From Meconema thalassinum (taxonomy: Eukaryota > Arthropoda > Insecta > Orthoptera > Tettigoniidae), in contig OX336388.2 in NCBI GenBank assembly GCA_946902985.2, forward strand, positions 125,651,894-125,715,893: a DNA stretch of 64,000 bases, written 5' to 3'. Both the position numbers and the translations under genes were made by a program. A model generated the notes under the pieces. That model ran no database searches, was not told where the DNA came from, and saw only the letters and a program-made list of their open reading frames with translations. Below are positions 1 through 11,101 of this stretch, piece after piece; position 1 is the first letter of the stretch; each line of letters starts with the position of its first letter.

Positions 1-678
1 TTAAGTGAATATTTGTGCGAATCACGAATCATTGTACATATGGATATATATTTAATACTGAGTAAATTTTGATCTTACATATTTAGATGTGGAACTACGG
101 TTCAAATATGAAACGCAATGTATAATATAGGGTAATGTTTGAAATCACGTCGTTTCATAATTTTCTCATATTTCAGTGGAGTACCGAATTCTCCAATCTT
201 TATTTTCAGGACATGTTGTATTAGTGCCACGTTTTTTTTAGTTTATTTTGAGTTTTATTTCTTGCAGTGTCAAGTAGAAACTGATGATAGATATGCAGTC
301 AGGATATGTGTGTATTTTCTTAGCACAATAAATGGCTGGCGCTCTTTAGCGAATTAGCCAATTTTTATCTTAGCTGACATCGTTTTCATTTTGTCATCGC
401 CGAAAATAGTACTGCTAGGTAAGATACAGGCGCTCACTATAGACAGACCTTATCACCCCTCGAGATTGGAGTTTCTCGATTTGCTTAAATGTAAATGCTA
501 GTAGAAATTTGTACCTACGCTGGTAGTACAATTTTCTTTTATAGATCTACCCTGTGTGTTCCTGGAATTCCCAATTTTTACTTAGCAGACAATGGTAAGT
601 TTGTGTGCTGGGTAGCTACGTGTCTGCAATCCTTTACAGTGCAGCGGATATAGGTACTGATTGGTGAATTCGGGCGCA
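1..678 (+). repeat. LTR 1 (right part only)
   Basis: This is identical by eye to 9943-10620 and ends in AATTCGGGCGCA. That end is the reverse complement of TGCGCCCGAATT, which opens the downstream LTRs at 7247 and 17188. The left 2.7 kb of this LTR lies outside the window. The end is fixed because LTR 3 diverges into unrelated DNA straight after the same bases. Long ORF-track-type reading frames here have no recognisable product. Confidence 0.88.
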
Positions 679-1159
679 TATAGATAGTAGATTTAAATGG
701 CCGGCCCATACGTGGGGCGATCGAAAGAGGCACTCGAGAGAGACAGTTGGAAGCACTCGAGAGTGAGGCAATATACGTTTTGAAATAAAAGAAATGCCGA
801 TCCCAAATTTAATGATTGTTGAGGTGAACGCAACATCAGCAGATTAGTGGAGTACATTACACTTTTGAGGCATATTTCTAGAACCAGCTAACGACAATTT
901 GTAATGTAATATTAAATTAAAGAGTAAATTAGCGTTGTTAAACATAAGTTAAGTCGGATGATAAAATGTAATGATGTCGGTTCAGTAAAATGGGACAATA
1001 AAAATATAAGTAATAACTCGCGATTTAAATAGACTTAAATAGTACTAAGATTTTCAATGTATCCATCACTTGTATAAAATGTATACGTTGGTCAATTCTG
1101 GATATCCACTTGTAGTTTTTGTAGTTGATACTTCCCTTATTCTCAAGAAAGAAGAAATT
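679..1159 (+). other. 5' leader of Gypsy copy 1 (expected primer-binding region)
   Basis: Sequence between the LTR 1 end and the first gag ATG. A primer-binding site would be expected just after 678. No clean TGG-initiated match to a tRNA 3' end is seen in the first bases; the nearest candidate, a TGG at about 699, is followed by CCGGCCCATACG and is not convincing. No other feature is seen. The same leader recurs at 10621-11101. Confidence 0.45.
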
Positions 1160-3897
1160 ATGTCAGCGAACGACATGACGTTCATAAGAACGATGTTGGA
1201 AAATATGAAAGAAGGTCAAAATGTATTGACCAAAGACCTTGAAGCCCTCCACCAATTAACACACTCTAACACTAAACAAATGAAAGCCGAGATTCAGAAA
1301 TCTGTAGCTGCTGTGAAATCCGAAGTCAAGGCCGAGTTGTCGGTTGCTCAAACACTTACCAAGGCTAGTATAACGTTAGCACAGGAGGAAGCCAAGTTAG
1401 CTTTAGAAAAGGCCAGAAAGGAAGATAGACTAGCTAGAGAAAAGGAAAGGGAAGAAACTAGGTTAGCTAGAGAAGAGGATAGACAGGAACGTGAAGTAAT
1501 CAGGTTAGCTCAGGAGAAGGCACAGGAGGAAATTAAGCTAACATTAGAAAAAGCACGAGAGGAAGACAGAAAGGTAGAAGAAGAGGCTAAAAGGATAAGA
1601 GCGGAGATGAGATTAGCTCAAGAAAAAGCTCGCGAAGAGGACCGATTGAGTCAGGAACAGGCTAGATTAGAAGACAGAAAAATCCAAGCCAAAATAAGAG
1701 CAGCGCAGGAAGAAGCCAGAAAATTCATGATGAGGTTAGGAAAAATCAGGAAAAAGCGCAGGAAGAGGCCAGGAAAATGCATGATGAGGTTAGGAAAAAT
1801 CAGGAAAAGGCTCAGAAAATTTTAGAAAATGCAGGAAGAATTAAAAACCTCATTTGACCAAGTCAAACAGGACATTAGTCTTACTAAAACAGAAGTAGGA
1901 ATTTTAAGATTCGACATGATAGGCAAAGTATTAGAATTGAAATTAGCTAACAGTAACCACATAATAGAACTAGAGGAAAAATTACAGGCTAGTATTAGCT
2001 CCATTAAGGAGGAAAACACTAAACATCATGTACACGTTTCAGGGGCCCAGAACAGACTCAAGGAGCAACTTGACAGTCTAACTGATACTGTTGGTGAATT
2101 ACAGGTCATGTTGGAAGGTCAAAGGAAATTGATTGAGGATGGCATTAATGTGGACATAAATGCCTCTATTGTAAAGGCTGTTACGGACATGAAGGAGGAG
2201 GTCGTAACAGTTACTACTAAAATTGTATCTGAAATCCATAATAAATTATCTAATGATATTAAGGCCATAGAATTAAGTTCAAACATAAATGTTAGTAGAG
2301 TAGGTGAAGATCTATCCAAGCGGGTAGATGCGTTTCAAATCAATAACGTAGCCACGCTGACCAATATTGTAAATAAAGCAGATTTAAGTAATTCAGGCGA
2401 ACTTGACAGGGTTAAACGTACAGTCGATGGCATAAACATAGAACTGGCAAAAATTAGGTCGAGGCAGGAAAAGGAAACCAGCGAATTGGAACAACAATTA
2501 AAGTCACTCACGATTGGGGACTCGACATTTTCATCTACGTTAAGAGCTGAAGTCAGGGAGGACATCAGGAAGGATTTAACTAGATTCTTTGAAGCAAGAG
2601 ATGAGAAATTGAAGGAAGAAATCAGGAAATTAGAGGCTAGGACAGATAAGATAGAAGAGGATAAGGACAGCGTGGATAGTCAGCAGCTTCGAAATCCAGC
2701 TTTAACTTCATTCAAGAGCCATTTCGAACAGAAACAGAGGAACTTGGAGGAGACTTTGAACCTTTCCAGAGTAGGTCAAATGCGAACATTATCGTCATCA
2801 AGAGTAACGACGAAAAGCCCAATAAATTCAGCGGGGTTGGAAATATCACTGATGTGGAATTTCTCAGAGACATGAGATCGTATCTAGAGGATAACAGAAT
2901 ACATCGTGAACGACACATGAGGGTAGTAGAGAAATATTTGGACTCAGAGGCAATAGTTTGGCACAGAGCTTTCAGGTATACTTACCATACATTCGAGGAA
3001 TTCGCTATTGCTCTACAGAAGCGATTCTGAAGCAAAGAATTTCAACAAGACATACGCGCCGAAATTTATTCGAAAAAGTATGCTTACTCTAGTCCGACGA
3101 AGTACGCAAGCTTCTTTATAAAGCAATTAGCACGCTTGCAATATCTTCAACCTCCATTGGCAGAAGAAGACCTAGTACATGCTATTTCATGCCAGTTACC
3201 AACTGAAGTTAGAAGGCACCTCATTTCGGCAAACGTCAGAACATTAGAGGGGATGGCGGAAATTTTGAGGAGGTTGGATCACACGTCCAATGTGTCCAAC
3301 AACTCAACCGGAAACCAGAACCAAAGAAGCAGAAATACGGAACATAGAGAGATCCACACCATCCATGTTGATCAAACGCAACAGACGGAAGACAATAAAA
3401 ATGGAGTAGGACCAACTAGATCGAGAATTTATGGACAAAATCGCTTTCAACCTGGTTATCAGAGACCAAGAGAAGGGAGACCATACCAGAATCAGCGATG
3501 GAACGAAAACCAGTGGAGAACCGCTACCACCAAAGGAACAATGATTATCGCCGAGAGGGATACTACAATAGAGATAACCCGACGAATAATTACGGATATC
3601 GAGGATATCGAAACTGGAGGAACACAAACAACTATTCGAGACCGCAACAACAGCAGAATCAACAAAACCGAGGATGGAGAAACAACAATAACGTGAGGAG
3701 GTATTACGATGATAGAGAGAGAGAAAGTCAAGAATACCTGAAGAACCTTAGAGAAAGGGAAGAAGGAAACGCAAGAAACCAAAATCAGGGACAGCGTAAC
3801 CAAAATCAGGAATCTCAGCCCGGATCAAGCAGAGACCGGAGCAATGAAGACCCAGGAGGGGTACAAAAAAACTTCAAATTCCAAAATGTAAAGGAGG
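1160..3897 (+). pseudogene. Gypsy copy 1 gag (coiled-coil capsid precursor), broken
   Basis: Start chosen at ATG 1160, whose reading frame is open to 1825. The first 220 residues are a highly charged coiled coil built from repeated EKAREEDR-like heptads (roughly 1370-1720); a second coiled-coil stretch follows at 1829-2800. The downstream part (about 2860-3500) looks like a capsid-type segment, followed by an Arg/Asn/Gln-rich RNA-binding-like tail (3500-3890) with no CCHC knuckle that I can see. Breaks: the coil pattern moves to another frame between about 1720 and 1845, there is an in-frame TAG at 1823-1825, a shift near 2800-2875, a TGA at 3028-3030, and a shift between 3500 and 3690. Gag would package the element RNA. 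All breaks are shared with copy 2. Confidence 0.8.
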
Positions 3898-6105
3898 ACG
3901 AGAACATCACCGTAACTAGACACGTAATCGAGATAAATGAGTTGTATCAGGCCACGAACGAAGATCTCCTGTATGAGCGAGAAGAGCCGAAAACAGGAAG
4001 AGTAGCGAGGCTACCCATCATAGAAATAGTATCAGAAGGTGAATGCCTGAGAACACTCCTAGATACGGGTGCGACAGCGTCAATTTTGTCAGAGAACTGT
4101 TTTCACAGATTAAAATACGGTAATTCACTCACAGCAATGCCCGTTCCAACTATCAAGGTCAGGGATGTATTCAATGATAAGACCATGAAGTCTTTAATGG
4201 AATTCTCCATCAATGAATATAAATACGAGCAGATATTCATAGTCTTGAACCAGATAAATTTCGATGCTATTCTAGGTATAGATTATATAACGAAGACGGG
4301 AGCCGTGATTGACTTGCGTAACGGAGTTATAAAATTTAATGAAGGCCAATATCAGCCAGAAAACCCGAAGAAGGAGGAGAATGAGTGTAGTCTGATTGAC
4401 GAAACTACAAAAGAAAATCTAGTGAGAATAGTCATGGAAGTCGAAGCAGAAGGGATACCTCAATATGGTAGGAAAATTGAGAACTTCGAAGATCATAGAG
4501 AGAGATTAGAAGAATTGGTCACGACTTTTGCATATGTATTTAATGATAAAACATGCATTATCAGAGGATATAAATATCAGATCAAGCTCGCAGATAACAC
4601 ACCCTTTCAAAAGAAATTGTATCCGATACCGGAGAAATATCAATCAGAAGTGACGGAGCTAATAAAAGGCATGGAAAAGGACGGTAATAAGAAAACAAGC
4701 CACTCCTTATTTAAACCCTCTTACAGTCGTAAAGAAAGCAGATGGAAGTCTGAGACTATGCTTAGATGCCAGAGGCATTAATACTCTTTTGTTAAAAGAA
4801 TATGACAGGCCACCAAAAATCAGGGAACTACTGAGGAGATTCAAGAATAAAACCTGTTTCTCAGTGATTGATTTAACTGCCGCATTTCATCAAATAGAGC
4901 TTACAGAAGACAGCAAATGTTACACGGGGTTCATGTTTAACCAAACCTGTTACGTGTATCAGAGAGTACCATACGGGTTGGTAAACTCAAGCCCAGCACT
5001 CATTAGAGCCTTGGATGATAAGTTAAGTGATGAAGTAAAACAATTTGCCATTTGATACTTGGACGACATTATCATATCTTCAGAAACGCCAGAGCAACAC
5101 TTCATGCATGTGAAAAAGCTATTTGAAAACCTCAGAAGTGTGAACATCAAGGTAAAATTAAATAAATGCCATTTCTTTCAAGAAAAGATCAACTTTCTTG
5201 GACATACGATAGACAGATTCGGTTACCACCCGAATGAAGACCAGATAGAAGCAATATTAAAGTTTCCCAAACCCAAGAAGCTCAAAGACATCCGAGCTTT
5301 TGCGGGTCTTTGCCAGTTCTTCAGTTGTCATTGCCCACGTTATTCAGAAATTATGGCCCCACTACATGAGCTCCTGAAGAAAAACAATAGATGGAAATGG
5401 GATGCAGCTGCCGAGAATGCCTTTATTCAAGCAAAGGAAATGCTAAAAAAAAACATCAAATTAGAATACCCAGACTTCGAAAGATCATTCATAGTAGAAA
5501 CTGACGCCTCACGAATTGGTATTGGCGCAGTCTTGTATCAGAAGGATCAAGACGGCAACCACCACTACATTTCCTTCAGCAGCAGGAAGTTACGCACGCA
5601 CGAGTTAAATTATTTCACGACGGAGCTTGAAGCTTTAGCCGTCATAAATGCCCTACAACAATGGAAAAAATTATTGCTGGGACACAAGATTGTAATCAGA
5701 ACGGATCACAAAGCACTGGAGTTCATGTTAAAGTCCGACTTGTCAAGCGATCGGATGACCAGGTGGACTATGTTTCTACAACAATTTGATGCCACGATAG
5801 TCCATGTTCCTGGAAAAGACAACCTACTGGCAGATATTCTTTCCAGACATCCGACTCCTGAAAATAATGTAAGAATTAACGTTATCCAAACGGACGCAGA
5901 AGATCAGGAAACGTTGGACAAACTAAGAAGGATTCCTCTCTTTCAAAAGAAGCATGCACCATTTAGGAACATTTATAGATTCTTGTCAGGGAGAATGACA
6001 ATGAGGCACGCCACATATTTCGAAACTAGAAGGAAAGCTAAACATTATATTCTTGTGGGAGAAATCGTATGCAAATACATAGATGCTGGACACACGAAGG
6101 TGTGA
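3898..6105 (+). pseudogene. Gypsy copy 1 pol: protease, reverse transcriptase, RNase H (broken)
   Basis: Aspartic protease: LLDTGATAS with the Asp codon at 4072, followed by the flap-side motif AILGIDYI near 4270. Reverse transcriptase: about 4560-5330, with VPYGLVNSS (4966) and the catalytic YLDD at 5056-5067. RNase H: FIVETDASRIG (about 5488), then TDHKALEF and a VPGKDNLLADILSRH end (about 5810-5850), all typical of Ty3/Gypsy. Breaks: a frameshift near 4684, a TGA at 5053-5055 immediately before YLDD, and a TGA at 6103-6105 before integrase. The domain order PR-RT-RH-IN places it in Ty3/Gypsy rather than Copia. No product could be made from this copy as it stands. Confidence 0.88.
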
Positions 6106-7157
6106 GTTGCTATTCCACCTGAACTTATTGTGCCACTAATTTGGTTAGTGCACAAAAGCATAGGTCACGGTGGAGTTGATAAAACATACTATACCATGTT
6201 AGAAAAGTTCTACTGGGTTAACATGCAAGAGTCCATTACCATAGTGGTCAGATCTTGTGAAATGTGTCAGAAAAACAAGTACAACTCTGAACTATTTAAG
6301 GAACGACCTAAGGCAATTATTCCTACCAAACCACTGGAACTGTTTAGCCAGGATATTTTTGGGCCTGCACCTAAAGGAGAAAGGGGAAACCAATATGTGC
6401 TAGTCACGATGGATGTGTTTTCCAAAGTTGTAATGCTTAATCCAATGCAAAAAGCCACAACGAAAACTGTCTTATACCACTTGGAGAGAAATATTATTCC
6501 TAAGTTGGGAAAACCAGAAAGACTTCTAACGGACCACGGAACGCAATTCACCTCTGCAGAATTTCAAGGGGCGATGGATAGGTTGGATATTGTTCACCTA
6601 TTCTCATCAGTTCGCAGCCCAGAGACAAATCCCATTGAAAGAACAATGCTAGAATTTTCTAAGTACATTCGCTTGTATAGTGCAGATAATCATGCGAATT
6701 GGGTGAAGATTGTACCCCTAGTAGAATTTTGCATCAATAATACGAGACACGAGAGCACAACGAAATTCCAGTAATGTTACACTTTGAGGAGAAACCCATA
6801 AGACCCTGGAAAGGAATCTTCAACATTCCGGAAGATAACGAACCACCGATGGACCAGAGAATCGAAGCAGCGCGAGAACAGCTAAACAAAGCGGCCGAGA
6901 AGAGATTAAAAAACTTACAAGGGAAGAGATTTAGCGGCCCGCTACGAGAAGGTGACCTTGTGTTAGTCAGGATTCCTGTGAAAGCTGACGTACTGAAGAA
7001 GGTATACATCAAATTCAGTAGCCTTTTTAGAGGACCTTTCAAAGTAGATACAGTCTACGGTAACAATTGCTACAAGATCGTGAGGATTGAAGACAACAGA
7101 TCCATTGGAAAATTTAACCACTCCAAATTAAAGAGATTTTACCCAAAGATTCAGTAA
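6106..7157 (+). pseudogene. Gypsy copy 1 integrase
   Basis: The frame is open from after TGA 6105 to TAA 6774 and continues in another frame to 7157. The HHCC zinc module is visible (HKSIGHGG, then CEMCQKNK), followed by the catalytic core: Asp in SQDIFGPA, Asp in LLTDHGTQF and Glu in NPIERTM. A basic C-terminal domain (about 6870-7157, with GDLVLVRIPVK) follows after a frameshift near 6765. Integrase would join element cDNA to host DNA. The stop at 7155-7157 lies 89 bp before the next LTR, so there is no room for an env gene. Identical lesions occur in copy 2. Confidence 0.87.
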
Positions 7158-7233
7158 ATAAATAAATTCAGTCCCAAGAACAGAGAAACCAACTGTTATT
7201 AAAGAAAGTACAGGCTATACTTTACTTTAAATT

Positions 7234-7246
7234 GGCAACGGGGAAT
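7234..7246 (+). other. Polypurine-tract-like site before LTR 2
   Basis: GGCAACGGGGAAT lies directly before the LTR start TGCGCCCG, where the plus-strand primer should be. The purine run is short (GGGGAA). The same twelve bases GGCAACGGGGAA recur inside the LTR at 7981-7992. The equivalent site in copy 2 is 17175-17187. Confidence 0.5.
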
Positions 7247-10200
7247 TGCGCCCGAATTTATTTAAGGCCAATACTAAAGATCCAGACGGGATATGAACCG
7301 GGACCCAGGAAAAATAAAAGAACGAATTAAAATCTCTTATTCCTCAAAAATTTGTGAGACATGGAAAACCTAAGTTGAAATAGTGTAATACTATGCATCA
7401 TTAATAATTATACAATTACGGAAGGCAAGAAGGAACTATTTAAATATGGTTGTGTATTTATTATCTGAATGTAGGGAGGCCTACATTGTAAGAATGCGTC
7501 ACACCACGAGAAGTGAGAGAAACGTCATGCAGGAGGAGAAGTGATCAAGGTTGATGACACACTGAGTGAGGAGAAGTCTATGGAGCTACGTCACACCGCG
7601 AGAGGGGAGGGAAAGCGAGGAACTTGCCGTACTCGGAGGGCAAGGACGAGCAGTTCATTCCAAATTCATATCGAGACGAGATAAGACCGCGAGTGTAGAA
7701 ACAAGTAGTTTCTAGAACAGTGCCACGCATCACGAAAGTGGAGAGGAGGAGTGTGAAGTCAGAAGGCTGTGACTTGCGGAGCAAGGGACATTCTAACTAA
7801 GACCAGCACAGCATATAGACCAGTGATTTTGAAACACAGCTTGTTACTTCGGTATTTCAATACGAAGCTATTATACATCTCACGCAGATAGATGCAAACG
7901 ATTCACTTCAGGAGAAGAACTTCATTATTCCTACAATTCAGCTCATACTTGGGAACTATACAGAATGCAGTTTATGAACTGGCAACGGGGAAGTTGTACA
8001 GGTGTAATCATTAAACTGATTATGACTACGTGCTAAGATGCACATTATAGGGAAGTAGTAACTACAGAAATGAAGAGTTGAATCCAGAATTCCACAACAT
8101 GGACGGCGCAGTTGAACATCTACGCGATGCGCAGAAATGCAGAACAAATCTATACGTCTTAACACGAGTTCATATACATCCAGTATACTCTCAAAGACTC
8201 TTATAGAACAATCGAATTTCAACCTTGAGAAGCGATGTCGGCGCAGTGAAGGGGTATCGTCAGAAGATCCGGACAACTTGCGGGAGACGAGCGAAGGAGT
8301 GAGGAAGAGACTTGCTGTTACACGGAGAGGTCGCTAACCCAGTTATGTCACCGACCTTGTCCCACTGTGAGAGCTCTCCAGCAGGCCCCGTCACAACAGG
8401 TTCGCACAGCTGTGGGCGTTGTGCACACACACACATTTGGCTTGCCAGACGAGACATGTTACATCAGAGGCCGTCTCCAACTCAAGGTAGAGAAGATATT
8501 GATTTATATTTAGTAGAATTGTAGTCATGTTCTGTGTTTAGCCTAATTGACCAATCGTATAATTTTGTCAGTGTATTTAAAATTGTGTAGATTTTAATCC
8601 AGTATTTCAGTATTTTCTTAGGAGTCATTTTCTTTGAAAATTTCCGTCATTTGGACGAAATTTTATTTGCGTATTGCAGTTGTTAACGTTAAATCATTTC
8701 AATATAAAATCGTTTAGAATTATAGATACTTGCGTTAAATTAAATAAATCTGTTTTATGCGCAGCGATGGAACGTATATTGAACAATTTAAGTACCGTAT
8801 ATTCAAAAAGCTATGTCACGAAGTGTCAAATATTTCGACAACTCAAGATGTTGATTCGAGTGTCAGAAATTTATTTTAAACCAACTGTGAACAAAAATGG
8901 ATTGTTACACGACACAAAATCTGGTAAAAGATAGTCCAAATACTTGATAGATAATTAAATCAATGAATACCAAATTCACTGTAATGAAACAGATATGTAG
9001 AACTATGCTGTAACGTAATAAACCATATTTCCTAGTAACAAAGGTATTTCAAGAACCTTTATATATATGTCCAATAAAACTTTTAGAGCATTAAAAATAC
9101 TACATAAATTTGATAAACAAATATTCCACGAAGTTAGTTAAGACTTAAGTATATTCACAAACAAGGAGGACACACTTATATCATTTGTTAAATATGACTT
9201 CTTGCTGACAATTCCTTGAAAGTTGCAATAATGTAATAACTGAATTTAAATACGGGGAAAGGAGTTAAGAAAGTTAAATCACAGGGTGATATAAAAGTAA
9301 CTGTACAGAAAGTAATTACAGAAATGAAGGTATAGGCACGATGAAATTTTGTATAAGGATAGAGGAGAAAGTTCAAGTTAGTTTCTTGAACAATATTCAC
9401 AATGGTCGTGGATATTTAATAAAGTTACTAATTTTCTTTGCATTGATTTAGAAAATGCACTGAAATGGGAGTTTAGATTTGGAATACCATGCAAGAAAGG
9501 AATCGTAGACGTAAATGAGTTACGTATTTTCACGAAAGGAGACTGAGGAGTCACGTTTCCTAGTTTTGATCACAGCGAATGTGACATTGTTTAATTGTAT
9601 TTGAGGCAAGTTCTGTACAGGGTGGTTAAGAAATAATGTGATTGTTGTATAATTTTGGAATAGGATTGTGGAATGAAGGTCAAATGCCATGCACTTCGAA
9701 TATTCACGTTTATCAAAGAAAATGTAAGCCGAGCAAAGAATTTCAGGAATTTTTCGAGATTTAATGATCAAATGGGAGAAGACAAAGTAAGAGCAGTGCT
9801 GAACTTAAATGTTTGTCACCTATGTTCTCTTGATTCAGACTAGTATTTATACTTTCAACCGATAGAGTTACGGTGTTTGTTACGGAAGTTTGAGTTGTAA
9901 AGACTCGTTTATATTATAGGTAATTAAATCACTTCAACGCAGTTAAGTGAATATTTGTGCGAATCACGAATCATTGTACATATGGATATATATTTAATAC
10001 TGAGTAAATTTTGATCTTACATATTTAGATGTGGAACTACGGTTCAAATATGAAACGCAATGTATAATATAGGGTAATGTTTGAAATCACGTCGTTTCAT
10101 AATTTTCTCATATTTCAGTGGAGTACCGAATTCTCCAATCTTTATTTTCAGGACATGTTGTATTAGTGCCACGTTTTTTTTAGTTTATTTTGAGTTTTAT

Positions 10201-10620
10201 TTCTTGCAGTGTCAAGTAGAAACTGATGATAGATATGCAGTCAGGATATGTGTGTATTTTCTTAGCACAATAAATGGCTGGCGCTCTTTAGCGAATTAGC
10301 CAATTTTTATCTTAGCTGACATCGTTTTCATTTTGTCATCGCCGAAAATAGTACTGCTAGGTAAGATACAGGCGCTCACTATAGACAGACCTTATCACCC
10401 CTCGAGATTGGAGTTTCTCGATTTGCTTAAATGTAAATGCTAGTAGAAATTTGTACCTACGCTGGTAGTACAATTTTCTTTTATAGATCTACCCTGTGTG
10501 TTCCTGGAATTCCCAATTTTTACTTAGCAGACAATGGTAAGTTTGTGTGCTGGGTAGCTACGTGTCTGCAATCCTTTACAGTGCAGCGGATATAGGTACT
10601 GATTGGTGAATTCGGGCGCA
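7247..10620 (+). repeat. LTR 2 (3374 bp)
   Basis: It starts TGCGCCCGAATT at 7247 and ends AATTCGGGCGCA at 10620, a perfect 12-bp inverted repeat with canonical TG...CA ends. 3.4 kb is very long for an arthropod Ty3/Gypsy LTR. The interior is AT-rich, with only short meaningless reading frames and no captured gene that I recognise. Its right 678 bp match LTR 1 exactly. Against LTR 3 it differs mainly between about 8370 and 10280. Confidence 0.88.
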
Positions 10621-11101
10621 TATAGATAGTAGATTTAAATGGCCGGCCCATACGTGGGGCGATCGAAAGAGGCACTCGAGAGAGACAGTTGGAAGCACTC
10701 GAGAGTGAGGCAATATACGTTTTGAAATAAAAGAAATGCCGATCCCAAATTTAATGATTGTTGAGGTGAACGCAACATCAGCAGATTAGTGGAGTACATT
10801 ACACTTTTGAGGCATATTTCTAGAACCAGCTAACGACAATTTGTAATGTAATATTAAATTAAAGAGTAAATTAGCGTTGTTAAACATAAGTTAAGTCGGA
10901 TGATAAAATGTAATGATGTCGGTTCAGTAAAATGGGACAATAAAAATATAAGTAATAACTCGCGATTTAAATAGACTTAAATAGTACTAAGATTTTCAAT
11001 GTATCCATCACTTGTATAAAATGTATACGTTGGTCAATTCTGGATATCCACTTGTAGTTTTTGTAGTTGATACTTCCCTTATTCTCAAGAAAGAAGAAAT
11101 T
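10621..11101 (+). other. 5' leader of Gypsy copy 2
   Basis: Same sequence as 679-1159; no additional feature is seen. Confidence 0.45.

Noticed and set aside
139..357. 72-codon LTR reading frame
   Set aside because: It starts at TTG, has no motif, and lies in the LTR; repeated only because the LTR is repeated.
5053..5055. TGA before YLDD as programmed recoding
   Set aside because: Several other stops and frameshifts occur in the same element, so simple decay is more likely. The codon is not in a known recoding context.
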